From contig CAZVYN010000002.1 of the NCBI GenBank assembly GCA_964631125.1, positions 1 through 64,000 on the forward strand: a stretch of 64,000 bases of DNA, written 5' to 3'. Below, piece after piece: positions 34,786 through 42,014 of the stretch (within the stretch, counting starts at the first letter, position 1; the number at the start of each line of letters is the position of its first letter). The notes under the pieces were generated by a model, which was not told the origin of the DNA, made no database searches, and saw only the letters and a program-made list of their open reading frames with translations. The DNA is from CAZVYN01 sp964631125. GTDB taxonomy: Bacteria; Eisenbacteria; RBG-16-71-46; CAIMUX01. The translations under genes were made by a program, and so were the position numbers.

Positions 34786-36204
34786 GTGCGTCTCGTCACC
34801 CTCGGTTCGCGCGCCGCGATCGCAGTCACTGCGGTCGCGCTGGCGACGTTCGCGCTGGCGAACTGCGCGACGTCGATCCGCGCCGAGCTGGTGATGGAGG
34901 GCGGCGCCACCGCGACCGAAGGCCTCGCCCGCGCGATCGCGCGATCTGCCGCGGCGGACTGGCCGCAGCCATTGTGGCGTGAGCCGGTCCGCCCGAGAGG
35001 CGGCGCCGTCGTGCCGGCAGGCGGCGCCCTCCAGGCGGCGCTGGAGGCGGCGCGGGCGGGCGACGTCCTCCTGCTGGCGCCGGGCGATCACCCGGGGCCG
35101 ATTCGGATCGACCGGTCGTTGACGCTGTGGGGGCCGCCTGACGCGGTCATCCGCTCAGCGGGCGTCGGACACACGATCGAAGTCCGCGCCGACCGCGTCG
35201 AGTTGCTCGGATTCTCCGTCAGCGGGAGCGGACGACGCTTCGAACAGACCGATGCGGCGGTGAGTGTGCAGGGGAACGACTGTCGGGTCGAAGGCCTGCG
35301 GATCCGCGATGCGCTCTTCGGCGTCACGGTCGACGCCTCGAGGCGAGTGGTCATTCGAGGGAACGACATCCAGGGGCTGGGAGGTATCGACCTGGGCCTG
35401 CGCGGCGACGCGATCCGTTTCTGGGAGGTGCGCGGCTCGGAAATCAGCGGGAATCGGATCACCGAGAGTCGCGACGTCGTCGTCTGGTACTCCCCCGGCA
35501 ACCGGGTGGTCGACAACTGGTGCGAGTTCGGACGTTACGGAGCCCATCTGATGTACAGCCACAGCAACGAAGTATCGGGGAATACCTATCTCGGGAATCT
35601 GGTCGGGATCTTCGTCATGTACAGTGACTCGGTCGTGGTGGCTCGAAATCGCGCGGCCTTCTCCGATCCGGTGGGCGGCCTCGGGATCGGGATCAAGGAA
35701 TCGGGCCAACTCTCCGTCCGGGACAACATACTCCTTCGCAATCAAGTCGGGATCTACCTCGATACATCACCGCTCCAGCGGACCCACCGCAACGAGTTCA
35801 CGGGCAACCGTCTCCTCTCGTGCGACACCGGCGTCGCTTTCCATCGCAGCGAGGCCCGGAGTCTCTTCTCGGCGAACGAATGGCGAGGATGCAGCGTGGC
35901 CGTGCGGGTGGAGGGGCGCGGGAACGCGCTCGGGGTCGACTGGGTCGGCAACTACTTCGACGACTACGCCGGCTACGATCTCGACCTAGATGGGGTGGGC
36001 GACATTCCGTACGAACTCGTGGACCTCTCGAACCAGTTGGTCGGCGCGAGAGAGGAGTTGCGCTTCCTCCGCGGCACATTGGCCCTCGGCTTGCTCGACC
36101 TCGCGGGACAGGTCTTCCCGCTGCTGCGTCCCACGCCGTTGCTGCGCGACCCGCGCCCGCGGTTCGCTCCAGCGCCACCGGGAGTCCCGACCCATGCGCG
36201 TTGA
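34786..36204 (+). CDS. nosD: NosD, NosZ copper-site maturation beta-helix protein
   Basis: A 472-residue periplasmic right-handed beta-helix protein needed for CuZ assembly with the NosFY transporter. The signal region is SRAAIAVTAVALATFALANC. Beta-helix repeats include VEGLRIRDALFGVTVDASRR, SGNRITESRD, VSGNTYLGNLVGIFVMYSDS and FTGNRLLSCDTGVAF, ending with the NosD-typical WVGNYFDDYAGYDLDLDGVG and IPYEL. It starts with GTG preceded by GAGGTCGAG. The stop overlaps nosF by 11 bases. Confidence 0.93.
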   Translation: MRLVTLGSRAAIAVTAVALATFALANCATSIRAELVMEGGATATEGLARAIARSAAADWPQPLWREPVRPRGGAVVPAGGALQAALEAARAGDVLLLAPGDHPGPIRIDRSLTLWGPPDAVIRSAGVGHTIEVRADRVELLGFSVSGSGRRFEQTDAAVSVQGNDCRVEGLRIRDALFGVTVDASRRVVIRGNDIQGLGGIDLGLRGDAIRFWEVRGSEISGNRITESRDVVVWYSPGNRVVDNWCEFGRYGAHLMYSHSNEVSGNTYLGNLVGIFVMYSDSVVVARNRAAFSDPVGGLGIGIKESGQLSVRDNILLRNQVGIYLDTSPLQRTHRNEFTGNRLLSCDTGVAFHRSEARSLFSANEWRGCSVAVRVEGRGNALGVDWVGNYFDDYAGYDLDLDGVGDIPYELVDLSNQLVGAREELRFLRGTLALGLLDLAGQVFPLLRPTPLLRDPRPRFAPAPPGVPTHAR

Positions 36205-37117
36205 ACTGCATTCGGTCACCCGTCGATTCGGTCGGCTCACCGCGCTCGATCGGTTGAGCCTCGAGCTCCCCTCCGGCTCGAAGGTTGCGCTGATCGGCCC
36301 GAACGGATCGGGCAAGTCCACCCTCTCGCGCATCCTGGCCGGGATGCTCTCGTGCGAAGGCGAGGTGCGCATCGACGGCTTCTCGCCGTCGACCGACCGG
36401 CGCGCGCTGGCGCAGAGGCTCGTCTACGTCGCCCAGTCGGCGCCGCAGCTCGGGGCGACGGTCGGGGAAGTCGTCCAGGCGATCGCCTCGGTGCGGAGAC
36501 TGGAGCGCGCGCAAATCGCCGAGATCGCGGCGCGGCTCGACTTCGACCTCAGTCAGGTCGCATCGAAGCCGGTTCGCGCGCTCTCGGGCGGCATGAAACA
36601 GAAACTGCTGCTCTCGCTGGCGTTCGCGGCCGACGTGGGTCTGATCCTGCTCGACGAGCCGACCGCGAGCCTCGACGCGCCGAGTCGAACGGCCTTCTAT
36701 CGCCTGGTGGCCGAGCGTTCTCGCCACGCCACCCTCATCCTCTGCTCCCATCGACTCGAGGAGGTGCGTCACCTCGTCGATCACGTCGTCGCGCTCGAGG
36801 ACGGCAAGCTCGCCTGGCAGGGCCCGCTCTCCGAGTACCTCCGACATGCGTCGCACTCGCTGCTCGAAGTGCGCGTGCACGGAAGCGAAACGTTCGAGTG
36901 GCTGCGAGCGCGTGGGTTCCATACCGGCGGGAGCGGCGATTGGGCGCGAGTGGTCGAGCACGCCGATCTCCTCCCGCTCTTGCGCGAGCTGATGATCGGA
37001 CTCGACGGACGGATCGACGCCGTCAACGTGCGAGATCTCGAGGCGATCGCGGCGGGTGGGGCGACCGTGAACCGGACGACCGAGTCGTCGGCGTCTCCAC
37101 GTGGAGGAGCCCGATGA
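36194..37117 (+). CDS. nosF: NosF, ABC transporter ATPase for NosZ maturation
   Basis: 307 residues. Walker A GPNGSGKST (35-43), signature LSGGMKQKLLLS, Walker B LILLDEPTASLD and a following switch His (ILCSHRLEE). It works with NosY (37587) and NosD in sulfur or copper delivery to NosZ. The ATG lies inside the end of nosD, and the stop overlaps the nosL-like start by four bases (ATGA), which implies translational coupling. Confidence 0.93.
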   Translation: MRVELHSVTRRFGRLTALDRLSLELPSGSKVALIGPNGSGKSTLSRILAGMLSCEGEVRIDGFSPSTDRRALAQRLVYVAQSAPQLGATVGEVVQAIASVRRLERAQIAEIAARLDFDLSQVASKPVRALSGGMKQKLLLSLAFAADVGLILLDEPTASLDAPSRTAFYRLVAERSRHATLILCSHRLEEVRHLVDHVVALEDGKLAWQGPLSEYLRHASHSLLEVRVHGSETFEWLRARGFHTGGSGDWARVVEHADLLPLLRELMIGLDGRIDAVNVRDLEAIAAGGATVNRTTESSASPRGGAR

Positions 37118-37590
37118 CCAGCCGACGTGGCGCGCGGATCGCGATCACTCTCTTGGCGCTCGGCGGGGCCGTCGCGCTCCTTGCGCTCTTGATCGCCAGG
37201 TCCGAGACGCTCCCCTCGGGAGTGCGGCCGGTGGTCTGGGACCGAACCTCCTGCGCGGAATGTCGCATGGCGGTGAGCGAACGGGCCTTCGCCGCGCAGC
37301 TCCAGATCGACGACGGTCGCGTCCTCGACTTCGACGACCCGGGTTGTCTATTCCTCTATCTGGAGAGCGCCGAGGCGAGCCCTCACGCGCTCTACTTCCA
37401 CCACGTTCGAGAGGATCGCTGGCTGAAGGCCCCGGACGTCGCGTTCGTGACGGCGCGTCCATCCCCGATGGCGTTCGAATTCGGCGCCGTCGATCTCGGG
37501 ACTGACGGCGCGTTCGGAATGGACGCGGCGCGCGCAAGGGCGCTCAGCCGCGTGGGAAACGAGCGCGGGAAGGGAGCGCGAGAACCATGA
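37114..37590 (+). CDS. nosL: NosL-like membrane-anchored copper chaperone
   Basis: 158 residues. One N-terminal membrane helix (IAITLLALGGAVALLALLIA) without a clear lipobox Cys is followed by a NosL-like domain: RTSCAECRMAVSERAFAAQL in place of the usual Cys-Gly-Met, then DFDDPGCLFLYLE and AFVTARPSPM. NosL proteins bind Cu(I) and feed NosZ. The changed motif (CAECRM) keeps two Cys and the Met. It overlaps nosF and nosY by four bases on each side, so it belongs to the same operon. Confidence 0.85.
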   Translation: MTSRRGARIAITLLALGGAVALLALLIARSETLPSGVRPVVWDRTSCAECRMAVSERAFAAQLQIDDGRVLDFDDPGCLFLYLESAEASPHALYFHHVREDRWLKAPDVAFVTARPSPMAFEFGAVDLGTDGAFGMDAARARALSRVGNERGKGAREP

Positions 37591-38420
37591 ATGATCAGAC
37601 CCGGGCGGCGGCGCGGCTCGACTTCGCGGAGGTGCTCCGCTCGCGCTGGTTGGTCTTCTGTGTGGGACTCTATTCGCTCCTCGCAGTGATCTTCATCTTC
37701 GTGGGGCTCCGCGAGTCCAGCGTCGTCGGTTTCACCGGAACGGGGCGCGTCTTGCTCTCCGTCTGCCACGGCCTCACCATCCTCCTGCCGCTCTTGGCCC
37801 TGACGGCCACGGGGCAGGTGATCAATCGCGCCAGGGATGATGGGACGCTGGAGTTGCTCTTCGGACACCCGTTCTCTCGCGGCGACTACTTCCTGGCGCT
37901 GACGTTGGTTCGGACCACCGTCTTGCTCGCACCGTTGGTCGTCCTGGTGCTGCTCATCGCCCTGGCGGGCCGCGCCTGGCTGGGGAGCGAGCCGCCGTGG
38001 GAGTTCCTGGGCAGGAGTCTCTTGGCCAGCGCCGCGTTGATCTGGGCCTTCACCGGGATCGGCCTCTTCGTCTCGGTCCTCGTCCGGCATCCGGCGCGCG
38101 CTGTCATGACGCTTCTCGCCATCTGGGTGGCGACCGTCGCGTTCCTCGACTTCGCGCTGATCGGAGTCATGCTCCAGTGGCGCCTGGAACCGCGGACGAT
38201 CTTCTTCCTCGCCGCCCTCAATCCGGTCGAGGGGGCGCGCCTCGCGCTCCTCGTCGCGGCGGAACCTTCCCTCTCGGTCTTGGGACCGGTGGGGTTCTAT
38301 CTTGCGCACCGCCTGGGCGCCAATTGGGTGACGATCGTGGGGATCGCGTGGCCCCTCCTCGTCGGGACTCTCTCCTGGGCCGCCGCGCGCCACAACTTCG
38401 TGCACGGGGACCTGATCTGA
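37587..38420 (+). CDS. nosY: NosY, ABC transporter permease for NosZ maturation
   Basis: A 277-residue integral membrane protein with six predicted helices: LVFCVGLYSLLAVIFIFVGL, LLSVCHGLTILLPLLAL, VRTTVLLAPLVVLVLLIALA and others, and the ABC-2 type segment RDDGTLELLFGHPFSRGDYF typical of NosY. It partners NosF and NosD. The ATG overlaps the nosL-like stop (ATGA). Confidence 0.92.
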   Translation: MNDQTRAAARLDFAEVLRSRWLVFCVGLYSLLAVIFIFVGLRESSVVGFTGTGRVLLSVCHGLTILLPLLALTATGQVINRARDDGTLELLFGHPFSRGDYFLALTLVRTTVLLAPLVVLVLLIALAGRAWLGSEPPWEFLGRSLLASAALIWAFTGIGLFVSVLVRHPARAVMTLLAIWVATVAFLDFALIGVMLQWRLEPRTIFFLAALNPVEGARLALLVAAEPSLSVLGPVGFYLAHRLGANWVTIVGIAWPLLVGTLSWAAARHNFVHGDLI

Positions 38421-38446
38421 CCCGGGCCGGGCGAAATGAGGACCAG

Positions 38447-39079
38447 ATGGCGCATCGTCTCGCGAGATTCTATGCAGCGCTCGGACACGGGCTGAACGGG
38501 AGATCCAGGCTGCTCCTGGCCTCCCTCGTCCTCCCGCTCGCGGCCAGCTTCCTCTTCCCGCTGTGGCGCATCGAGATGGAGGCCCCGCAATATCCGCGGG
38601 GGCTGCAACTCGATATCTATGCCCACCGTCTCGACGGCGGAAACAACGGACACGACATCACCGAGATCAACAATCTCAACCACTACATCGGCATGCACCC
38701 GCTGGAGGAAAGCCGCATCCCCGAACTCGGGTGGATTCCCTTCGCATTCGGGCTCCTGGGACTCCTCGTGCTCAGGGTCGCGGCCGTCGGAACCGTTCGA
38801 GATCTGATAGATCTCAGCGTGCTGTTGATCTACATCACGGGATTCTTCTTCGCCCGCTTCGTCCTGATGCTCTACAGCTATGGTCACGATCTCGATCCTA
38901 CGGCCGCCGTCACCGTCGCGCCGTTCATGCCCGTGATCGTCGGGACCAAGCAGATCGCCAACTTCACCACCCATTCCTACCCTCACGTGGGCACGCTGCT
39001 CGTCGGCCTGTTCGCGCTGGGCGTCCTCCTCATCACGGCGCGACGAATCATGGTCGACGGAAGACAGGTGCGCATCTGA
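38447..39079 (+). CDS. nos-cluster integral membrane protein, function unknown
   Basis: 210 residues. An N-terminal hydrophobic segment (RLLLASLVLPLAASFLFPLW) is followed by an extracytoplasmic stretch with conserved-looking polar motifs (YPRGLQLDIY, HDITEINNLNHYIGMHP), then two to four further helices and HSYPHVGTLLVGLFALGVLL. The His-rich YIGMHP and SYPH motifs could bind metal or contact a redox partner. It follows nosY by 26 bases with GAGG before the ATG. Similar proteins occur beside clade II nos genes to my knowledge, but no role is established and it is not NosB by position or size. Confidence 0.72.
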   Translation: MAHRLARFYAALGHGLNGRSRLLLASLVLPLAASFLFPLWRIEMEAPQYPRGLQLDIYAHRLDGGNNGHDITEINNLNHYIGMHPLEESRIPELGWIPFAFGLLGLLVLRVAAVGTVRDLIDLSVLLIYITGFFFARFVLMLYSYGHDLDPTAAVTVAPFMPVIVGTKQIANFTTHSYPHVGTLLVGLFALGVLLITARRIMVDGRQVRI

Positions 39080-39114
39080 AACAGCCCGAGGTGGCCCGAG
39101 GACGATTGGGGACG

Positions 39115-39534
39115 ATGGTCAGCACGACCACGCGGTACGGGCTGAGCATCGTCGGCTACCTCGTCAATCACTCGGATCGCTGGTCGCCCGTGAAAGCGAT
39201 CGCGGATGGGACCGGCGTGCCGGTGAACTACCTCTCGAAGATCCTCAGCCGCTTGGCGAGGGAAGGACTGGTCGATTCGGCCAAAGGATGGGGTGGCGGG
39301 TTTCGGATCCGCGCCGATGTCCTCGATCGCCCGATTCTGGACATTATCGTCATGTTGGAAGGACGGGCCGCCGGAGGATCGCCGCCGTGCATCTTCGGCC
39401 TCGCCCAGTGTGACGCCGAGATGCCCTGCCCGCTGCATGATCAGTGGAAAGAGGTCCGCGAGGGGTATGATCGGATGATGAGGGACACGACGATCGCGTC
39501 GCTCCGCCTCCCGGAGAATCGACGACTCGGCTAA
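39115..39534 (+). CDS. Rrf2-family regulator with three cysteines (NsrR/IscR-like)
   Basis: 139 residues. The winged helix is TTRYGLSIVGYLVNHS, then PVNYLSKILSRLAREGLVDS for DNA binding. Cys92, Cys99 and Cys105 (PPCIFGLAQCDAEMPC) form the cluster-binding pattern of Rrf2 proteins such as NsrR and IscR, here with spacing x6/x5. An NO- or Fe-S-responsive repressor of the nos genes is a reasonable inference from its place at the end of the cluster. The ATG at 39115 was chosen for the fit to family N-termini; upstream GTG (39091) or TTG (39106) starts are possible. Confidence 0.85.
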   Translation: MVSTTTRYGLSIVGYLVNHSDRWSPVKAIADGTGVPVNYLSKILSRLAREGLVDSAKGWGGGFRIRADVLDRPILDIIVMLEGRAAGGSPPCIFGLAQCDAEMPCPLHDQWKEVREGYDRMMRDTTIASLRLPENRRLG

Positions 39535-39548
39535 CGGAGCAGCGCAGC

Positions 39549-41075
39549 ATGCTACCTCTCATCATCCAAGGCGGTATGGGCATCGGCGTTTCCAATTGGC
39601 GGCTGGCCAACGCCGTCTCGCGGACCGGCCAGCTCGGCGTCATCTCGGGCGCGTGTCTCGATTCGGTCTTCGTGCGACGGCTACAGGATGGCGACCCGGG
39701 CGGCCACATGCGCCGCGCCATGGAGCAGTTCCCGATTCAGCGCATCGCCGACGAAACGCTGCGGCGATTCTTTCGCGCGGACGGACGGGAGCCGGGCGAG
39801 CCGTACAAGCTGCTTCCGCTCGGGCGTCAAGCGATGCCGATCGCGCGGCAAGAGCTCACCATGTTGGCCGGATTCGTCGAAGTGTTCCTGGCGCGGGAAG
39901 GTCACGCCAATCCGGTCGGCATGAATCTCCTCGCCAAGATCCAGCTCCCCACGCTCCCGACTCTCTATGGCGCGATGCTCGCCAGCGTCGGGTACGTGCT
40001 GATGGGCGCCGGCATTCCGCGTGAGATCCCGGGCGTGCTCGATCAACTCGCGCAGCATCAACCGGCCCGATTCCGCTTCGATCTGGAAGGGCCTCCGGCG
40101 GGGACGGTCGAGTATCTCGAGTTCGACCCGCGCGTGCATTGGGCGACGACGACCACGCCGACCACGCCCCCGCCCCTCCTGCGCCCGAAGTTCTTACCGA
40201 TCGTCGCGAGCAACTCTCTGGCGACCATGCTCGCCCGCAAAGCCAACGGTCGGGTGGATGGATTCGTGATCGAAGCGCCCACCGCAGGTGGCCACAACGC
40301 TCCCCCTCGCGGCGAGGCCCAGTTCAACGAGAGGGGCGAGCCGATCTACGGGGAGCGTGACGAGGTCGATCTCGTGAAGATGAAGGAGTTGGGCTTGCCG
40401 TTCTGGTTGGCGGGAGGCGCCGGTCACCCCGGTCGCCTCATCGAGGCGCAGGAGGCTGGCGCTGCCGGGATCCAAGTCGGCACGCTCTTCGCGTTCTGCG
40501 AAGAATCGGGCTTCGACCCCGCGCTCAAGCACTCGGTCCTCGACTCGGCCGCCCGCGACGAAGTGACGGTGCTCACCGACGCTCTCGCGTCCCCCACCGG
40601 CTATCCCTTCAAGGTCGTCGATTGGCCGGAGAATCTCGAACCGGACGCCCCGCGGGAACGGGTCTGCGATCTCGGATACTTGCGCATCGCGTATTCGCGA
40701 GAGGACGGAGCGGTCGGCTACCGCTGCCCGGCCGAGCCCGAAGCGGCCTACGTGGAGAAGGGCGGATCGATCGAGGAGACGGTCGGCCGTCGCTGTCTCT
40801 GCAACGCGCTCTTCTCCGCCGTCGGCCTCCCGCAGGTCCGAGCGGGGATCGTCGAGCCGCCGATCGTGACGAGCGGCGACGATCTCGCGAACATCAGCGC
40901 CTTCCTGCGCGGCCGCACGAGCTACGCAGCCGCCGATGTCGTCGCGTATCTCTTGGCGGCGCCTCCTGCGACTGTTGCACCCGCTGCACCCGCTGCACCC
41001 GCTGCGCTTGCTGCGCCTGCCGGGCCTGGCGCACCCGCCGCCCGCGCGGCTCGGGATCCTCTCGACAGTTTGTGA
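39549..41075 (+). CDS. Nitronate monooxygenase-type flavoprotein
   Basis: 508 residues of the nitronate monooxygenase / 2-nitropropane dioxygenase family (FMN TIM barrel). Features: IIQGGMGIGVSNWRLANAVS at the start, GFVIEAPTAGGHNAPP, FWLAGGAGHPGRLIEAQEAG and GIQVGTLFAF for FMN phosphate. It may detoxify alkyl nitronates; some relatives are uncharacterised acyl-pathway (PfaD-like) proteins. The last 35 residues are an Ala-Pro tail from a repetitive stretch, and the stop codon TGA is part of the palindromic repeat at 41068-41122, so the true C-terminus may have been altered by insertion of that repeat. It follows the Rrf2 gene by 14 bases. Confidence 0.88.
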   Translation: MLPLIIQGGMGIGVSNWRLANAVSRTGQLGVISGACLDSVFVRRLQDGDPGGHMRRAMEQFPIQRIADETLRRFFRADGREPGEPYKLLPLGRQAMPIARQELTMLAGFVEVFLAREGHANPVGMNLLAKIQLPTLPTLYGAMLASVGYVLMGAGIPREIPGVLDQLAQHQPARFRFDLEGPPAGTVEYLEFDPRVHWATTTTPTTPPPLLRPKFLPIVASNSLATMLARKANGRVDGFVIEAPTAGGHNAPPRGEAQFNERGEPIYGERDEVDLVKMKELGLPFWLAGGAGHPGRLIEAQEAGAAGIQVGTLFAFCEESGFDPALKHSVLDSAARDEVTVLTDALASPTGYPFKVVDWPENLEPDAPRERVCDLGYLRIAYSREDGAVGYRCPAEPEAAYVEKGGSIEETVGRRCLCNALFSAVGLPQVRAGIVEPPIVTSGDDLANISAFLRGRTSYAAADVVAYLLAAPPATVAPAAPAAPAALAAPAGPGAPAARAARDPLDSL

Positions 41076-41122
41076 AAAAGGTGCGACTCGCCGCGCGGCT
41101 AGTCGCACCTTTTTTCACAAGC
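41068..41122. repeat. 55-bp palindromic element, copy 3 variant
   Basis: TTGTGAAAAAGGTGCGACT on the left pairs with AGTCGCACC plus a T-run and CACAA on the right; one extra A/T pair member is unpaired. The centre is GCCGC/GCGGC flanked by C/T mismatches, different from the other copies. The left end supplies the stop codon of the nitronate monooxygenase gene. It has the A-tract, stem, T-tract form of a bidirectional terminator. Confidence 0.92.
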
Positions 41123-41240
41123 ACACCCAGACCAAACGGCGATGGCCAGCATCGCGTCGCGGGCGAGGCGACGGCTGCCGACGGCGTCGGGTGGAGGATC
41201 TCGACCCGAGCCTGTGCGCTTTTCGCCCCTCGCCGTGTTG

Positions 41241-41256
41241 CCTCCTATGAAGGAGG
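41241..41256 (+). promoter_or_regulatory. Hairpin covering the ribosome binding site of the 41261 gene
   Basis: CCTCCT (41241) pairs perfectly with AGGAGG (41251), loop ATGA. AGGAGG is the Shine-Dalgarno of the gene starting at 41261, so the stem would hide it. Confidence 0.5.
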
Positions 41257-41260
41257 ACAC

Positions 41261-41920
41261 ATGCACCATCGATTCATCGCGTTCCATCGCTTGGTTCCCG
41301 CGCTGAACCCCACCCGGCTCGTCTGTTGGGTCGGGGCCGTGGTCGGAGCCGGCGTCGGGGTCGTCTTCGGAGCGGGCGCCGCGTCCGCGCAGTTCAGCAT
41401 CTCTCGATTCACGGTCGACGGAGGCGGCGGGGCCGGTTCGTCGGGCGGGTTCTACGCCCTCAGCGGAACGATCGGTCAGCCGGACGCGGGCCGCCTGTCG
41501 GGCGCGAACTTCACACTGAACGGCGGCTTCTGGATGGGCGGCGGCGGCGTTGTCTCCGGCGTCGAAGACGGCGAAGACGGCGAAGACACCGCCAGCGACG
41601 GTGAAGGGGACGGAGACGTCGCGAGCCCGACCTCCCTTCCGCTCACGTTCCGGGTCTATCCACCCAGCCCCAATCCCGTCACGGCGCAGATGGCGCTCGC
41701 CTTCGATCTGCCTACGCCGAGTTCCGTGCGCGCCGTGCTCTACGACGCATCCGGACGCCTCGTGCGGGTTCTCGCCGACGGGGCCCTCCCGGCCGGCAAG
41801 CACCAACGGAATTGGAATCGCAGCGACCAGGCCGGCGCTCGCGTCCCGGCCGGGATCTATTTCCTCCGGCTCGACGCCGGAACGGATCGAGATCAACGAA
41901 AGATCGTCGTTCTCGACTAG
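41261..41920 (+). CDS. Small secreted protein with FlgD-like C-terminal module
   Basis: 219 residues. The signal peptide has a long hydrophobic core (VCWVGAVVGAGVGVVFGAGA, then ASAQ). A short conserved-type domain follows (FSISRFTVDGGGG, FYALSGTIGQPDAG, NFTLNGGFWMG), common in secreted proteins of FCB-related phyla. Next is an acidic EDGEDGED linker and an 80-residue FlgD-like module: PPSPNPVTAQ, LYDASGRLVRVL, AGKHQRNWNRSD, ending RKIVVLD. The ATG follows a perfect AGGAGG lying within a hairpin. Function unknown; likely surface-bound or released. Confidence 0.78.
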   Translation: MHHRFIAFHRLVPALNPTRLVCWVGAVVGAGVGVVFGAGAASAQFSISRFTVDGGGGAGSSGGFYALSGTIGQPDAGRLSGANFTLNGGFWMGGGGVVSGVEDGEDGEDTASDGEGDGDVASPTSLPLTFRVYPPSPNPVTAQMALAFDLPTPSSVRAVLYDASGRLVRVLADGALPAGKHQRNWNRSDQAGARVPAGIYFLRLDAGTDRDQRKIVVLD

Positions 41921-41939
41921 TCCCACCCGCCCGAAAACC

Positions 41940-41997
41940 GCGGGCTCGAGCACCCCTCGAGCCCGCGAGAGGAACTTCGGCCCGAGCCTCGGGCCGA
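41940..41997 (+). terminator. Terminator hairpin followed by a leader hairpin
   Basis: GCGGGCTCGAG / CTCGAGCCCGC (41940-41966, 11-bp stem, 5-base loop) lies 20 bases after the stop of the 41261 gene. TCGGCCCG / CGGGCCGA (41977-41997, 8-bp stem) ends just before the AGGAG of the next gene. The first is terminator-like without a T-run; the second may belong to the next gene's leader. Confidence 0.5.
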
Positions 41998-42014
41998 GAT
42001 AGGAGAACTTCGTC

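Noticed and set aside
32889..34910. Long open frame antisense to nosZ
   Set aside because: NosZ motifs on the plus strand are unambiguous; the antisense product has shadow composition.
40976..41040. Tandem CTGCACCCG repeat as a separate element
   Set aside because: It is short, imperfect and codes for the Ala-Pro tail of the nitronate monooxygenase.
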